In this document: one piece after another, positions 51,701-58,995 of the stretch
Layout: every line of letters starts with the position of its first letter
How positions within the stretch are numbered: position 1 is the first letter of the stretch
DNA from: OCS116 cluster bacterium AG-435-F03
GTDB taxonomy: Bacteria; Pseudomonadota; Alphaproteobacteria; MED-G09
Length of the DNA: 64,000 nucleotides
Reading direction: 5' to 3'
NCBI GenBank assembly: GCA_003212795.1
Contig: QCOV01000001.1
Location: forward strand, 91,321-155,320
Position numbers and translations under genes: made by a program
The notes under the pieces: model-generated
Told to the model about the DNA's origin: nothing
Seen by the model: the letters and a program-made list of their open reading frames with translations, nothing else
The model's database searches: none

Positions 51701-52386
51701 ACACTTTCTGAAAAATCGGGAATTTCGGGATGCGTAAGATAATCATCTATTTCGACTTCCAAGATTTCTGCAGATTGTACTGTTCTTGTTTCCCCAGAGA
51801 GAAGGGTTTGTAAATCTGTCTTTGTCTTTGTTTTTAATTCGTTAATCGTAACATTTGTGTTACCGCTCTGGGATCCTCTCGTTGGCAGAGAATCTATACC
51901 CATATACTCAGCAAATTCTGCATAAGTTTTACTAACTCCCAAAGTTCCACTTGTCAGATTTGCAGACAACTCGAAAGTAAATTTATCTGCTCCATTAATG
52001 GTAATTTCTGCTCCATTTGAAAGGGTAAGGCGTGTAGCATTGGACGTGAAAAGGGATTCCGAAATTTTTAAACCATCTACTAACTGAACAGTATTTTTTC
52101 CTTCTGTATCAATAAGTTTAATTTCGGCATTTGCTTTGATCGTTTCTTCAGAAAGAATATAGGTATCATCACCTGAAAGCCCTCTATATGTAGTGCCATC
52201 TTCAGATGTTACAATAATATTATTGCCGGAATTAAAGTTTAAAGTTGTTTTTACTGAAGTATTGGTATCTTGTGTGCTTGGTCTATAACCTTGAGGTCCT
52301 GATCCTTCATCTGGTCCAAAATCATGATATTCTCTTGGGCTTATATGGAAGTGATCCCTTCCAGTCATGTCACACATTAAGCACAT
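48712..52386 (-). CDS. Large serralysin-like metalloprotease with N-terminal shared module
   Basis: 1224 residues without a classical signal peptide, starting MCLMCDMTGRDHFH. Residues 48-164 are the shared module. The middle (about 200-800) contains long beta-rich segments that may be cadherin- or VCBS-like. The metzincin motif is HELGHALGLKH at about 853-863, complete with the third His. Then come the M10 serralysin-type segment (ETLHDMGGNDTIDLSNY) and two RTX-like repeats (GAGDDVI, GAGSDTV, about 1075-1110). The tail STDLMII fits type I secretion. No T1SS genes are in the window. Target unknown. Confidence 0.83.
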   Translation of the reverse strand: MCLMCDMTGRDHFHISPREYHDFGPDEGSGPQGYRPSTQDTNTSVKTTLNFNSGNNIIVTSEDGTTYRGLSGDDTYILSEETIKANAEIKLIDTEGKNTVQLVDGLKISESLFTSNATRLTLSNGAEITINGADKFTFELSANLTSGTLGVSKTYAEFAEYMGIDSLPTRGSQSGNTNVTINELKTKTKTDLQTLLSGETRTVQSAEILEVEIDDYLTHPEIPDFSESVTDLSDLNDLSGLDTIVLYQDYEKATIAIRADKKGIKIFDTSFLNINQDHAQPQPGDLDNWGEWDLNYQYWSYLDYADWLKDDEKAFFLYEETTSSNLLDVIKDIYDVDPNGIYLAPETYFGSDGEYYHNNMTFYQEWEPVVEDRRTDTISVQTKTFFGTENNPKIKLLWKDGKLDNGNDNWKTYIITIDSVFDDETEVASIQEKINSYNDLPPNTIEYEIRDNSYPFATRDQIKLVGSKLVIEGGENDADALLVTVNIRAYFKYGNGYTFENEEDNYQDIIVTLNITDDDYVRTQSSKVIESTTNSTSVSIIEDNPGDILLDLKDFNIDPGSAKIKDVKINYFEKSTFETYLGEIFYIDEDVLKFSEGALYDYDSDKILFIHHIRNDANDDTKDAVGYSYLKTNLTSNIRDNDFEITFTYKSNDKDFEHTLKIVDYENTESGNFLTQDHVLTYETNITDNKYINSLNHITRFTHSNPEVDSLTLKEDEWNNYETIITYAFCSPAKDNIPIRSYSTFLDTCYFNPYDNIDTLWPTNDNAKNMVREILARTSEMFKITFKEVDSNNYDDAQIRFHWYESTGGKLSFAYYPSIDRTDIMVALERPEQFDDPSYFEISPQGTMTWTTRHELGHALGLKHPFEHFVISKELDEALYPEYYYANAIFTNMAYAEFFSKNKDKYAEGDPKYASTAFSLVTKYDFKLNDQVQVSPDDPPHWEPLYSHPLRQPNWARDDILTLGYKYGLRENYNAGDNTYNWSADTNIYETLHDMGGNDTIDLSNYDWDMKIDLNPGAVSEVGINQERINFDGTPIKDIKKTGDVFILSWSTVIENYIGSNGSDDVTLNTSVVNTINTGAGDDVIRNVLATDIVNAGAGSDTVYISYTTLDPNITVSIDGGSETSDFDWIICDLAPNSEKDFTLCRTAFVNFEGYDFTDGEKQTITLDSDDFVTVNSQTLKIKGDSNDEISLPQDAVQTNSDDLYLYYTLNDVEIGISTDLMII
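51895..52245 (-). repeat. Shared protein module, copy B (N-terminal)
   Basis: This codes residues 48-164 of the large protease: TLNFNSGNN, YRGLSGDDTYILS, SLFTSNATRLTLSNGAEITIN and TYAEFAEYMGI. It is the counterpart of the C-terminal module at 46428-46790, and here lies at the opposite end of its protein and on the other strand. Confidence 0.7.
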
Positions 52387-52425
52387 TATTATTATTTTCC
52401 CATGTGGTAATTGATATTATTATTT

Positions 52426-53907
52426 TTAATCTGGATAAGTATCAGGAGATTGAAATTTATAACCTTCTTGCTCCAATAGTTTTGCAAGCCCTATAGTCTT
52501 AAGATCACCGTATTGAGGGCCTATTATTTGAATTCCAATTGGCAGTCCTTTTTCACTTAAGCCAGTTGGAATAATCGTTGAAGGAAGGTAACTTGCGATA
52601 GCTAAACCTGCCCAGAAAATTTGCTCAAAATATGGTCTTTCATCATTATCTACCATTACTGTTCTATCACCGAAGGCACCGTGATCATGTTCTATGGCAT
52701 CTGTAGCCATTATAGGCGCAATAATTGCATCATATTCTTTGAAAAACTCATGCCAAGCCCATCTCAAATGCGTCCTTTTTTCATTGGCAATATTATAATC
52801 GCGAAGAGAAGAAAGCTGTTTTTTTAATGTATAGGCAGATTGACTATCATGGGTTGGATCTAAAGTTGTTGATTTATTATTGTCAGAAGAGTCTAGCGCT
52901 TCAAATTTATCTAGTAATTTTTGATAATCTTCTTCTGAGCTTCTTGAGGCCATAGTAGGGTGAAGAAGTGATGCATAAGTATCCATGGATTCTACAATAT
53001 CAAAATCAGGTTTGGCTTCAAAATCTACGATACCTTTATTAGATGTTATTGTTTCTGCTACATTAGTTACACGATTTTGAGTTTCTTGATTTACAGGAGC
53101 AAAATCTTCATTAACCCACGCTGCAATTTTATATTCTTTTAAAGATGTTTTATTTGGTTTCTCTAAATCCATTTTTAAGCCAGCTCCATCAATTTCATCT
53201 GGACCACCCATAACTAAAACGCCTGTTTCAAGATCTTGAGCGCCTCTACCCAAGGGGCCAATAACAGTTAAATCAGATTGAGCTAAAACATTTGGTGCCG
53301 CATGCCCCCTTGGCGGTAAGAGGCCCCATGTTGGCTTATGGCCAAAGACTCCACAAAAATGTGCAGGATTTCTTATTGATCCTCCAATATCAGAACCCGT
53401 CTCAAAACCCGTCATTCCTGATGCTAATGCAGCCGCAGATCCACCAGATGATCCTCCAGGGCTTCTAGTTAAATCCCAAGGGTTATTTGTGGTACCATAA
53501 ATTTCATTATAACTTTGAAAATCTGCAAGATTATAGGGAACATTTGTTTTTCCAAAAATAACTGCACCCGCATTTTTTAGTCTTTCTACAGATAGAGCAT
53601 CTTTGCTAGCAATATTATCTTTTAAGGCTGGATTACCTCTTGATGTAACTGTTCCTGCAAGATCATAAGAATCTTTAATTGTCATTGGAACACCATGTAA
53701 TGGACCTAAAATATTACCCTTACTTAGTTCTTCATCGGCTTTTAAAGCTGCTTTCTTAGCTTTCTCATAATCTTTGACAATAATAGCATTGATATCTGAA
53801 TTATATTTTTCAACTCGTGAAATATAATAATCCAATAACTCAACACTGCTTATTTCTTTATCTTTAATTAGCTTTGCTAACTGATCTGCTGATTTATACG
53901 CTATCAT
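52426..53907 (-). CDS. Amidase (amidase-signature family)
   Basis: 493 residues with the full Ser-cisSer-Lys triad: K78 (MTIKDSYD), S153 (SPGGSSGG) and S177 (GSDIGGSIRNP). Spacing of 24 between the serines matches the family. No signal peptide. It hydrolyses amides to acids and ammonia; specificity could be amide or ester, and the C-terminal part (KGLPIGIQIIGPQYGD) is typical. It lies between the RraA-like gene and the protease on the minus strand. Confidence in family is high. Confidence 0.92.
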   Translation of the reverse strand: MIAYKSADQLAKLIKDKEISSVELLDYYISRVEKYNSDINAIIVKDYEKAKKAALKADEELSKGNILGPLHGVPMTIKDSYDLAGTVTSRGNPALKDNIASKDALSVERLKNAGAVIFGKTNVPYNLADFQSYNEIYGTTNNPWDLTRSPGGSSGGSAAALASGMTGFETGSDIGGSIRNPAHFCGVFGHKPTWGLLPPRGHAAPNVLAQSDLTVIGPLGRGAQDLETGVLVMGGPDEIDGAGLKMDLEKPNKTSLKEYKIAAWVNEDFAPVNQETQNRVTNVAETITSNKGIVDFEAKPDFDIVESMDTYASLLHPTMASRSSEEDYQKLLDKFEALDSSDNNKSTTLDPTHDSQSAYTLKKQLSSLRDYNIANEKRTHLRWAWHEFFKEYDAIIAPIMATDAIEHDHGAFGDRTVMVDNDERPYFEQIFWAGLAIASYLPSTIIPTGLSEKGLPIGIQIIGPQYGDLKTIGLAKLLEQEGYKFQSPDTYPD

Positions 53908-53966
53908 AAAACTCTCCCGTAATTACTATAGTGAAAATAGTAAGCATCAGAAAGTAAATATTATGA

Positions 53967-54446
53967 TTAAATTTGAAGGTCTTCTTTAGATATAATTATT
54001 CCGTCTTCATCGGCATATATATAATCACCTTCAGATATATCCGTATCAGCGAAATTGAGATCAACACCGAATTCACCACCATCATTTTTATTTGATTTTT
54101 TTGGATTTGAGTTCAGGGCTTTTACACCAATTTTTTCTTCTTTAATTTCAAGTTGATCTCTAATGCAGCCGTTTACAATTATTCCTGACCAGTTATTCTG
54201 ACTAGCTAATGCTGCTAGGTTTCCACCCAGTAAAGCACAATTAAGAGATCCTTGACCATCAATAACCAGAACATCGCCATTGCCTTCAGATTCTAATGCT
54301 GATCTAACTTTAGTGTTATCGTCTAGGGTTTTAATAGTCTTTACTTTGCCACTAAAAGACTTAACACCGCCATAATCTCTAAAAAGAGGTTTTAGAATTC
54401 TTACTGAGTCAGAATATTTATCACTTATATCAGCTGTTTGTAGCAT
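53967..54446 (-). CDS. RraA-like protein (RNase E inhibitor A / aldolase-like fold)
   Basis: 159 residues: TADISDKYSDSVRILKPLFRDYGGVKSFSGKVKTIKTLDDNTKVRSALES, DVLVIDGQGSLNCALLGGNLAALASQNNWSGIIVNGCIRDQLEI, and the C-terminal GDYIYADEDGIIISKEDL. The motif GGNLAALA...NGCIRD matches RraA and HMG/CHA aldolases. Without the residues of a biochemically tested member checked, regulator and aldolase roles cannot be told apart. It sits 9 nt behind isocitrate lyase, pointing toward 2-oxo acid/glyoxylate metabolism or chance linkage. Confidence 0.85.
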   Translation of the reverse strand: MLQTADISDKYSDSVRILKPLFRDYGGVKSFSGKVKTIKTLDDNTKVRSALESEGNGDVLVIDGQGSLNCALLGGNLAALASQNNWSGIIVNGCIRDQLEIKEEKIGVKALNSNPKKSNKNDGGEFGVDLNFADTDISEGDYIYADEDGIIISKEDLQI

Positions 54447-54455
54447 AAATGCTAA

Positions 54456-55742
54456 TTATTCAGCTGCATCAAACTGATCTGCTTCTGTTGAGTCACCTAG
54501 TGCAGTTGTTGAAGACTCACCACCTGCTGAAGCTTCAGAAATAAGATCGAAATAACCTGTTCCAACTTCTCTTTGATGCCTTGTAGCTGTGTAGCCATCT
54601 TTTTCTGCAGCAAATTCAGCTTGTTGAAGCTCACTGTATGCGCCCATTCCTCTGTCTCTAAAGTTAGAAGCTAATTGGAACATCCCATAATTGAGTTGAT
54701 GGAATCCAGCTAAAGTAACAAACTGATACTTAAAGCCCATTTTTCCAATTTCTTCTCTGAATGTTTCAATAGTATCAAGATCAAGGTTAGCTTTCCAATT
54801 AAAGCTTGGAGAACAGTTATATGCTAACATTTGATTTGGAAATTCTTTTTTAACAGCATCAGAAAACTGTTTTGCTACTTCAAGACTCGGCACTGATGTC
54901 TCCATCCAAATTAAATCTGCATAAGGAGCGTAAGCAAGAGCTCTTTTAATACAATTATCAACCCCTGTGCCATCTTTTAATCTATAGAATCCTTCAGGTG
55001 TTCTATCGGATGTATCAATAAATTCATGATCTCTTTCATCTGCATCAGATGTGATAAGCTTAGCGCTTTCAGCATCAGTTCTAGCAACTATTAATGTTGG
55101 TACACCGCATACATCAGCTGCTAATCTAGCAGCATTTAAATTTCTAACATGCTGTTTGGTAGGTATAAGAACTTTACCACCCATGTGACCACATTTTTTT
55201 TCAGAGGCAAGTTGGTCTTCGTAATGAACACCTGAAGCACCTGCTTCAATATATGCTCTCATAATTTCATAGCAATTTAGTGGACCACCAAAACCTGCTT
55301 CCGCATCGGCAACAATTGGTGCAAACCATTCTCTTTGGGCACCGCCTTCAGAATGCTCAATTTGATCAGCTCTTTGTAAAGTTCTATTAATTTTTCTTGC
55401 AAGTTCTGGTCCTGAGTTAGCAGGATAAAGACTTTGATCAGGATATGTAGAACCAGCTGTATTATTATCAGCAGCGACTTGCCATCCAGATAGATAAATA
55501 GCTTTTAAGCCAGCTTTAACCATTTGCATAGCTTGGTTACCTGAGAGCGCACCTAAAGATGAGACTTGATCTTCAGAATGAAGTAAATCCCATAATCTAT
55601 TAGATCCTCTTGTAGCCAATGTATATTCAATAGGAAATGACCCTCTAAGTCTTTCAACTTCTTCAACTGAGTATGGTCTATCAATTCCATCATAGCGACC
55701 TTCAGGCGCCGAAGGAACTAAATCATAGAAACTTTTTGTCAT
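54456..55742 (-). CDS. aceA: Isocitrate lyase
   Basis: 428 residues, the usual length for the bacterial enzyme. The catalytic loop is KKCGHMGGK, with the active-site Cys. Other motifs: [46 protein letters not shown] and [11 protein letters not shown]. It splits isocitrate to glyoxylate and succinate. It is encoded 23 nt after malate synthase, so both glyoxylate-shunt genes form an operon. The shunt lets two-carbon units from beta-oxidation or the E1/E2 complex enter biosynthesis. Confidence 0.96.
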   Translation of the reverse strand: MTKSFYDLVPSAPEGRYDGIDRPYSVEEVERLRGSFPIEYTLATRGSNRLWDLLHSEDQVSSLGALSGNQAMQMVKAGLKAIYLSGWQVAADNNTAGSTYPDQSLYPANSGPELARKINRTLQRADQIEHSEGGAQREWFAPIVADAEAGFGGPLNCYEIMRAYIEAGASGVHYEDQLASEKKCGHMGGKVLIPTKQHVRNLNAARLAADVCGVPTLIVARTDAESAKLITSDADERDHEFIDTSDRTPEGFYRLKDGTGVDNCIKRALAYAPYADLIWMETSVPSLEVAKQFSDAVKKEFPNQMLAYNCSPSFNWKANLDLDTIETFREEIGKMGFKYQFVTLAGFHQLNYGMFQLASNFRDRGMGAYSELQQAEFAAEKDGYTATRHQREVGTGYFDLISEASAGGESSTTALGDSTEADQFDAAE

Positions 55743-55765
55743 ACTTTATCCTTTCAAAAAAAATG

Positions 55766-57364
55766 CTAAGAAGACACTATTTCTTCATAAGCAGGAAGTG
55801 TCAAGAACTCTTCACAAACAGGAGATATAGACATTTTTTCAAATATTTCAACAGCTTTTTCATATTTGCCTTTTGCCCAAACTTCCTCACCTAGAACTTC
55901 TTTTAAATTAGCTATTTCACTGGTTAAAATATCTTTAAATAATTCCTCATTAACCGTTCTTCCGTCATCGAGTTTTGTTGAGTGCTTCAACCATTGCCAG
56001 ATTTGTGCTCTTGATATTTCTGCTGTCGCTGCGTCTTCCATTAAGTTATATAAAGGTACAGCCCCACGACCCGCCAACCACGCTTCGATATATTGAACGC
56101 CGACCTTAATACATTCGCGCATTCCTTCTTCAGTTCTTTGTCCTTCATGCACTTCTAGTAAATCGTCTTGAGTAATTGTTATATTATCTAAAGAAACATC
56201 TAGCTGATTATCACCAGACAACTGTTTATCAAAAATTTCCATCGCCACAGGTACTAACCCAGGATGTGCAACCCATGTCCCATCATGACCATTGTTAACT
56301 TCTCGTTCCTTGTCATTTCTTACTTTTTCAAATGCTTTATCATTTTCTTCATCATTATTCTTTACAGGAATTTGAGCAGCCATACCTCCCATAGCGAAAG
56401 CACCTCTTTTGTGACAAGTTTTTATTAGTAGTAACGAATAGGAGTTTAAAAAAGCATCTCCCATAATAACTTGTGAACGGTCTGGAAGAATATAGTTTGG
56501 GTTTAAAGCTAATCTCTTAATGTAGCTAAATATATAATCCCATCGACCACAGTTCAAACCAACAATATGATCTTTTAATTCATATAATATTTCATCCATT
56601 TGAAATGCTGCAGGTAGTGTCTCAATTAAAATTGTTGCTTTACATGTGCCATTTTCAATACCTAATTTTTCCTGAGCATATACAAATACTTCATTCCATA
56701 ATCTTGCTTCTAGATATGTTTCCATTTTTGGTAGATAGAAATAAGGACCTGTTCCATTCTCTTTTAATTTTTCATGATTATGAAAAAGGTAAACAGCAAA
56801 ATCAAATATACCGCCTGAAATTCTTAAGCCATCAATTTCAATATGAGCTTCCTCAAGATGCCAACCCCTTGGTCTGACAATTAATACAGCAGGATCTGGA
56901 TTCAATTTATATTCTTTTCCGTTATTTGGATCGAGAAAATCAATTTGATTTCTCCAAAGATCATACAGATTAATTTGGCCATTAATAACATTATTCCAAG
57001 TTGGCGACATAGAGTCTTCAAAATCAGTCATAAATGTCTTTGCGCCTGAGTTAAGAGCGTTAATAACCATTTTACGATCAACTGGTCCTGTAATTTCTAC
57101 TCTTCTATCCTGTAAATCCTTTGGTATTGGTGCTACTTTCCAATCTGAATTTCTTACTTCCTCAGTTTCAGAAGGAAAATCAGGTAATTTTCCAGCATCA
57201 TATTCTTTTTGTTTTTCGGCTCTTATTTTTAATAATTCTTTCCTTTTGTGACCAAAGTTTTTTTCTAAATCATAAATAAATTCAAGGCATTCTTCTGTAA
57301 GAACTTTTTCAATTCCAGGTACGCTGGTATCAAGAATTTCCATGCCTTCAGGTGTATTAATCAT
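55766..57364 (-). CDS. aceB: Malate synthase (A type)
   Basis: 532 residues, the length of malate synthase A rather than G (about 720). Motifs: DFEDSMSPTWNN, RPRGWHLEEAHIEIDG, GLNCGRWDYIFSYIK, NGHDGTWVAHPGLVPVA and GRGAVPLYNLMEDAATAEISRAQIWQW. It condenses acetyl-CoA and glyoxylate to malate. First of the minus-strand group that runs through isocitrate lyase to the RraA-like gene. An 85-nt gap separates it from hisS and holds a 9-bp inverted repeat. Confidence 0.95.
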   Translation of the reverse strand: MINTPEGMEILDTSVPGIEKVLTEECLEFIYDLEKNFGHKRKELLKIRAEKQKEYDAGKLPDFPSETEEVRNSDWKVAPIPKDLQDRRVEITGPVDRKMVINALNSGAKTFMTDFEDSMSPTWNNVINGQINLYDLWRNQIDFLDPNNGKEYKLNPDPAVLIVRPRGWHLEEAHIEIDGLRISGGIFDFAVYLFHNHEKLKENGTGPYFYLPKMETYLEARLWNEVFVYAQEKLGIENGTCKATILIETLPAAFQMDEILYELKDHIVGLNCGRWDYIFSYIKRLALNPNYILPDRSQVIMGDAFLNSYSLLLIKTCHKRGAFAMGGMAAQIPVKNNDEENDKAFEKVRNDKEREVNNGHDGTWVAHPGLVPVAMEIFDKQLSGDNQLDVSLDNITITQDDLLEVHEGQRTEEGMRECIKVGVQYIEAWLAGRGAVPLYNLMEDAATAEISRAQIWQWLKHSTKLDDGRTVNEELFKDILTSEIANLKEVLGEEVWAKGKYEKAVEIFEKMSISPVCEEFLTLPAYEEIVSS

Positions 57365-57393
57365 ATTCTTTTCCTTAATTTTTCCTATAGATT

Positions 57394-57424
57394 ATATAAC
57401 ATAGATAATTTGATGATGTTATAT
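57394..57424. promoter_or_regulatory. Candidate operator: inverted repeat between aceB and hisS
   Basis: ATATAACAT (57394-57402) and ATGTTATAT (57416-57424) are perfect 9-bp arms, 13 nt apart, in the divergent gap. It may control either gene; no regulator is encoded nearby. Confidence 0.35.
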
Positions 57425-57452
57425 TAATGAATCTATTTATAAAGGTATAGTG

Positions 57453-58940
57453 ATGACTTCAGATAATAAAAAAAAGATAAAAGCTGAACGTCCCAGAGGA
57501 TTTGAAGATCTTTCTGGAGAAGATCTTTTATTGCTAGAAAAAATCACATCGACAATTGAGAAAACATATAAATTTTATGGATTTGAAAAATTAGAAACTA
57601 GTATTGTTGAACTTTCAAATGTCATTGGCTCTTTTTTACCTGATCAGGATAGACCTAATGAAGGTGTTTTTTCTTTTGAGGATGATGATAGCAGATGGTT
57701 ATCACTAAGGTATGATTTAACATCTGGTTTAGCTCGCTATGTGGCTGAAAATTATGATGCCTTGCCTAAACCTTATAGAAGATATCAATCTGGCTGGGTT
57801 TTTAGAAATGAAAAACCAGGTCCAGGTAGATTTCGTCAATTCATGCAAGTGGATGCTGATACAGTAGGAAGTAAAAACCCATTAGCAGATGCTGAAATGT
57901 GCATGATGTTTTCAGATGTATTTGAAAATATAGGAATTGAAAGAAACGACTATCTAATAAGATTGAATAATAGAAACTTGTTGGATGCTCTATTAGATCA
58001 ACTTGGATTAAATTCTATAAATGACTCTGATCAGTATTTAACTGTTATGCGTTCTATAGATAAACTTGATAGATTAGGTTTTTCTGGTGTTACTGAGCTC
58101 CTTGGAAAAGGTAGAAAGGATAAATCAGGTGATTTCACAAAAGGCGCAGAGCTTAATACTGAACAAATAGATAAAATAATTAATTTCTTAAAGCAGGGCG
58201 ATAAGAGTCAAAAGACAGATAGAAAATCTGCACTAGAAAAATTAGAAAAGGATTTTTGTGATAGCGATAAATTCTCTGATGCAGTTATCGAGCTATTGGC
58301 TATTTCAGATATCTTAGATGGCGCAGGGTACAATGAAGATAGAGTTGCTATAGACCCATCAGTAGTAAGAGGATTAGGATATTACACAGGGCCAGTTTAT
58401 GAAGCAGATCTTATTTTCCCAAAAAATAATGATTTACAAAACTTTGGTTCTGTTGGAGGGGGAGGTCGTTACGACAGTCTTGTAGAAAGACTGAAAGGAG
58501 TAAAAGTTCCAGCTACAGGAATTTCAATAGGTGTGAGTAGATTAATGACAGCCCTAAAAATTTTGGATCAAAAAGTTAATAACAAAAGTGATATTGATGT
58601 TGTTGTTTTGTTAATGAACAAAGATGATCAAGTTTATTATTTTAACTTAGCATCAAAACTTAGAGATGAAGGTTTATTAGCGGATTTATATGTTGGCGAT
58701 GGAAGTATGAAAGCCCAATTAAAATATGCTGATAAAAGAAATGCCAAAATTGCTTTAATTATAGGTGATGATGAAATAGAGAATAACACCGTAACAATTA
58801 AAGATTTAAATAAAGGTGCAGAATTATCTAAAGATATTAGTAAAAATGAAGAATGGCGATCAAGCAAAGACACTCAAGTGAATGTCCCTCAATCTGAAAT
58901 GATTAAGATGATAAAATCTATTTTATCTAAAAGTTCATAA
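57453..58940 (+). CDS. hisS: Histidyl-tRNA synthetase
   Basis: 495 residues from ATG 57453 (AAAGG upstream; a GTG one codon earlier is less likely). Motif 2 is VFRNEKPGPGRFRQFMQVDADTVG, HisA-type RGLGYYTGPVYEADL follows, then motif 3 GGGGRYDSL. The C-terminal domain (about 385-480) is the anticodon-binding Rossmann-like fold. Long HisRS of this type is seen in Alphaproteobacteria, where the histidine tRNA may lack the extra G-1. It is linked to the hisZ and hisG genes. Its stop codon lies inside the first TTCATA palindrome. Confidence 0.94.
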   Translation: MTSDNKKKIKAERPRGFEDLSGEDLLLLEKITSTIEKTYKFYGFEKLETSIVELSNVIGSFLPDQDRPNEGVFSFEDDDSRWLSLRYDLTSGLARYVAENYDALPKPYRRYQSGWVFRNEKPGPGRFRQFMQVDADTVGSKNPLADAEMCMMFSDVFENIGIERNDYLIRLNNRNLLDALLDQLGLNSINDSDQYLTVMRSIDKLDRLGFSGVTELLGKGRKDKSGDFTKGAELNTEQIDKIINFLKQGDKSQKTDRKSALEKLEKDFCDSDKFSDAVIELLAISDILDGAGYNEDRVAIDPSVVRGLGYYTGPVYEADLIFPKNNDLQNFGSVGGGGRYDSLVERLKGVKVPATGISIGVSRLMTALKILDQKVNNKSDIDVVVLLMNKDDQVYYFNLASKLRDEGLLADLYVGDGSMKAQLKYADKRNAKIALIIGDDEIENNTVTIKDLNKGAELSKDISKNEEWRSSKDTQVNVPQSEMIKMIKSILSKSS

Positions 58941-58948
58941 AATATGAA
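58934..58948. promoter_or_regulatory. Candidate HisZ operator 1 (TTCATA-AAA-TATGAA)
   Basis: Perfect 6-bp arms around three A. It overlaps the hisS stop codon (58938-58940). It is one of two copies of the same site in front of hisZ, with starts 39 nt apart. This lies in the hisS-hisZ gap of 55 nt. Confidence 0.6.
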
Positions 58949-58970
58949 ATAAAATATTGATTTAATAAAA

Positions 58971-58989
58971 TATTCATATTATATGAATA
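58971..58989. promoter_or_regulatory. Candidate HisZ operator 2 (TATTCATAT-T-ATATGAATA)
   Basis: A perfect 19-nt palindrome with 9-bp arms around one T, which contains TTCATA-TTA-TATGAA at 58973-58987. It ends 6 nt before the hisZ ATG, so a bound protein would block translation start or transcription. A further half-site TATGAA (58995-59000) overlaps the start codon. Confidence 0.65.
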
Positions 58990-58995
58990 ATTCTT

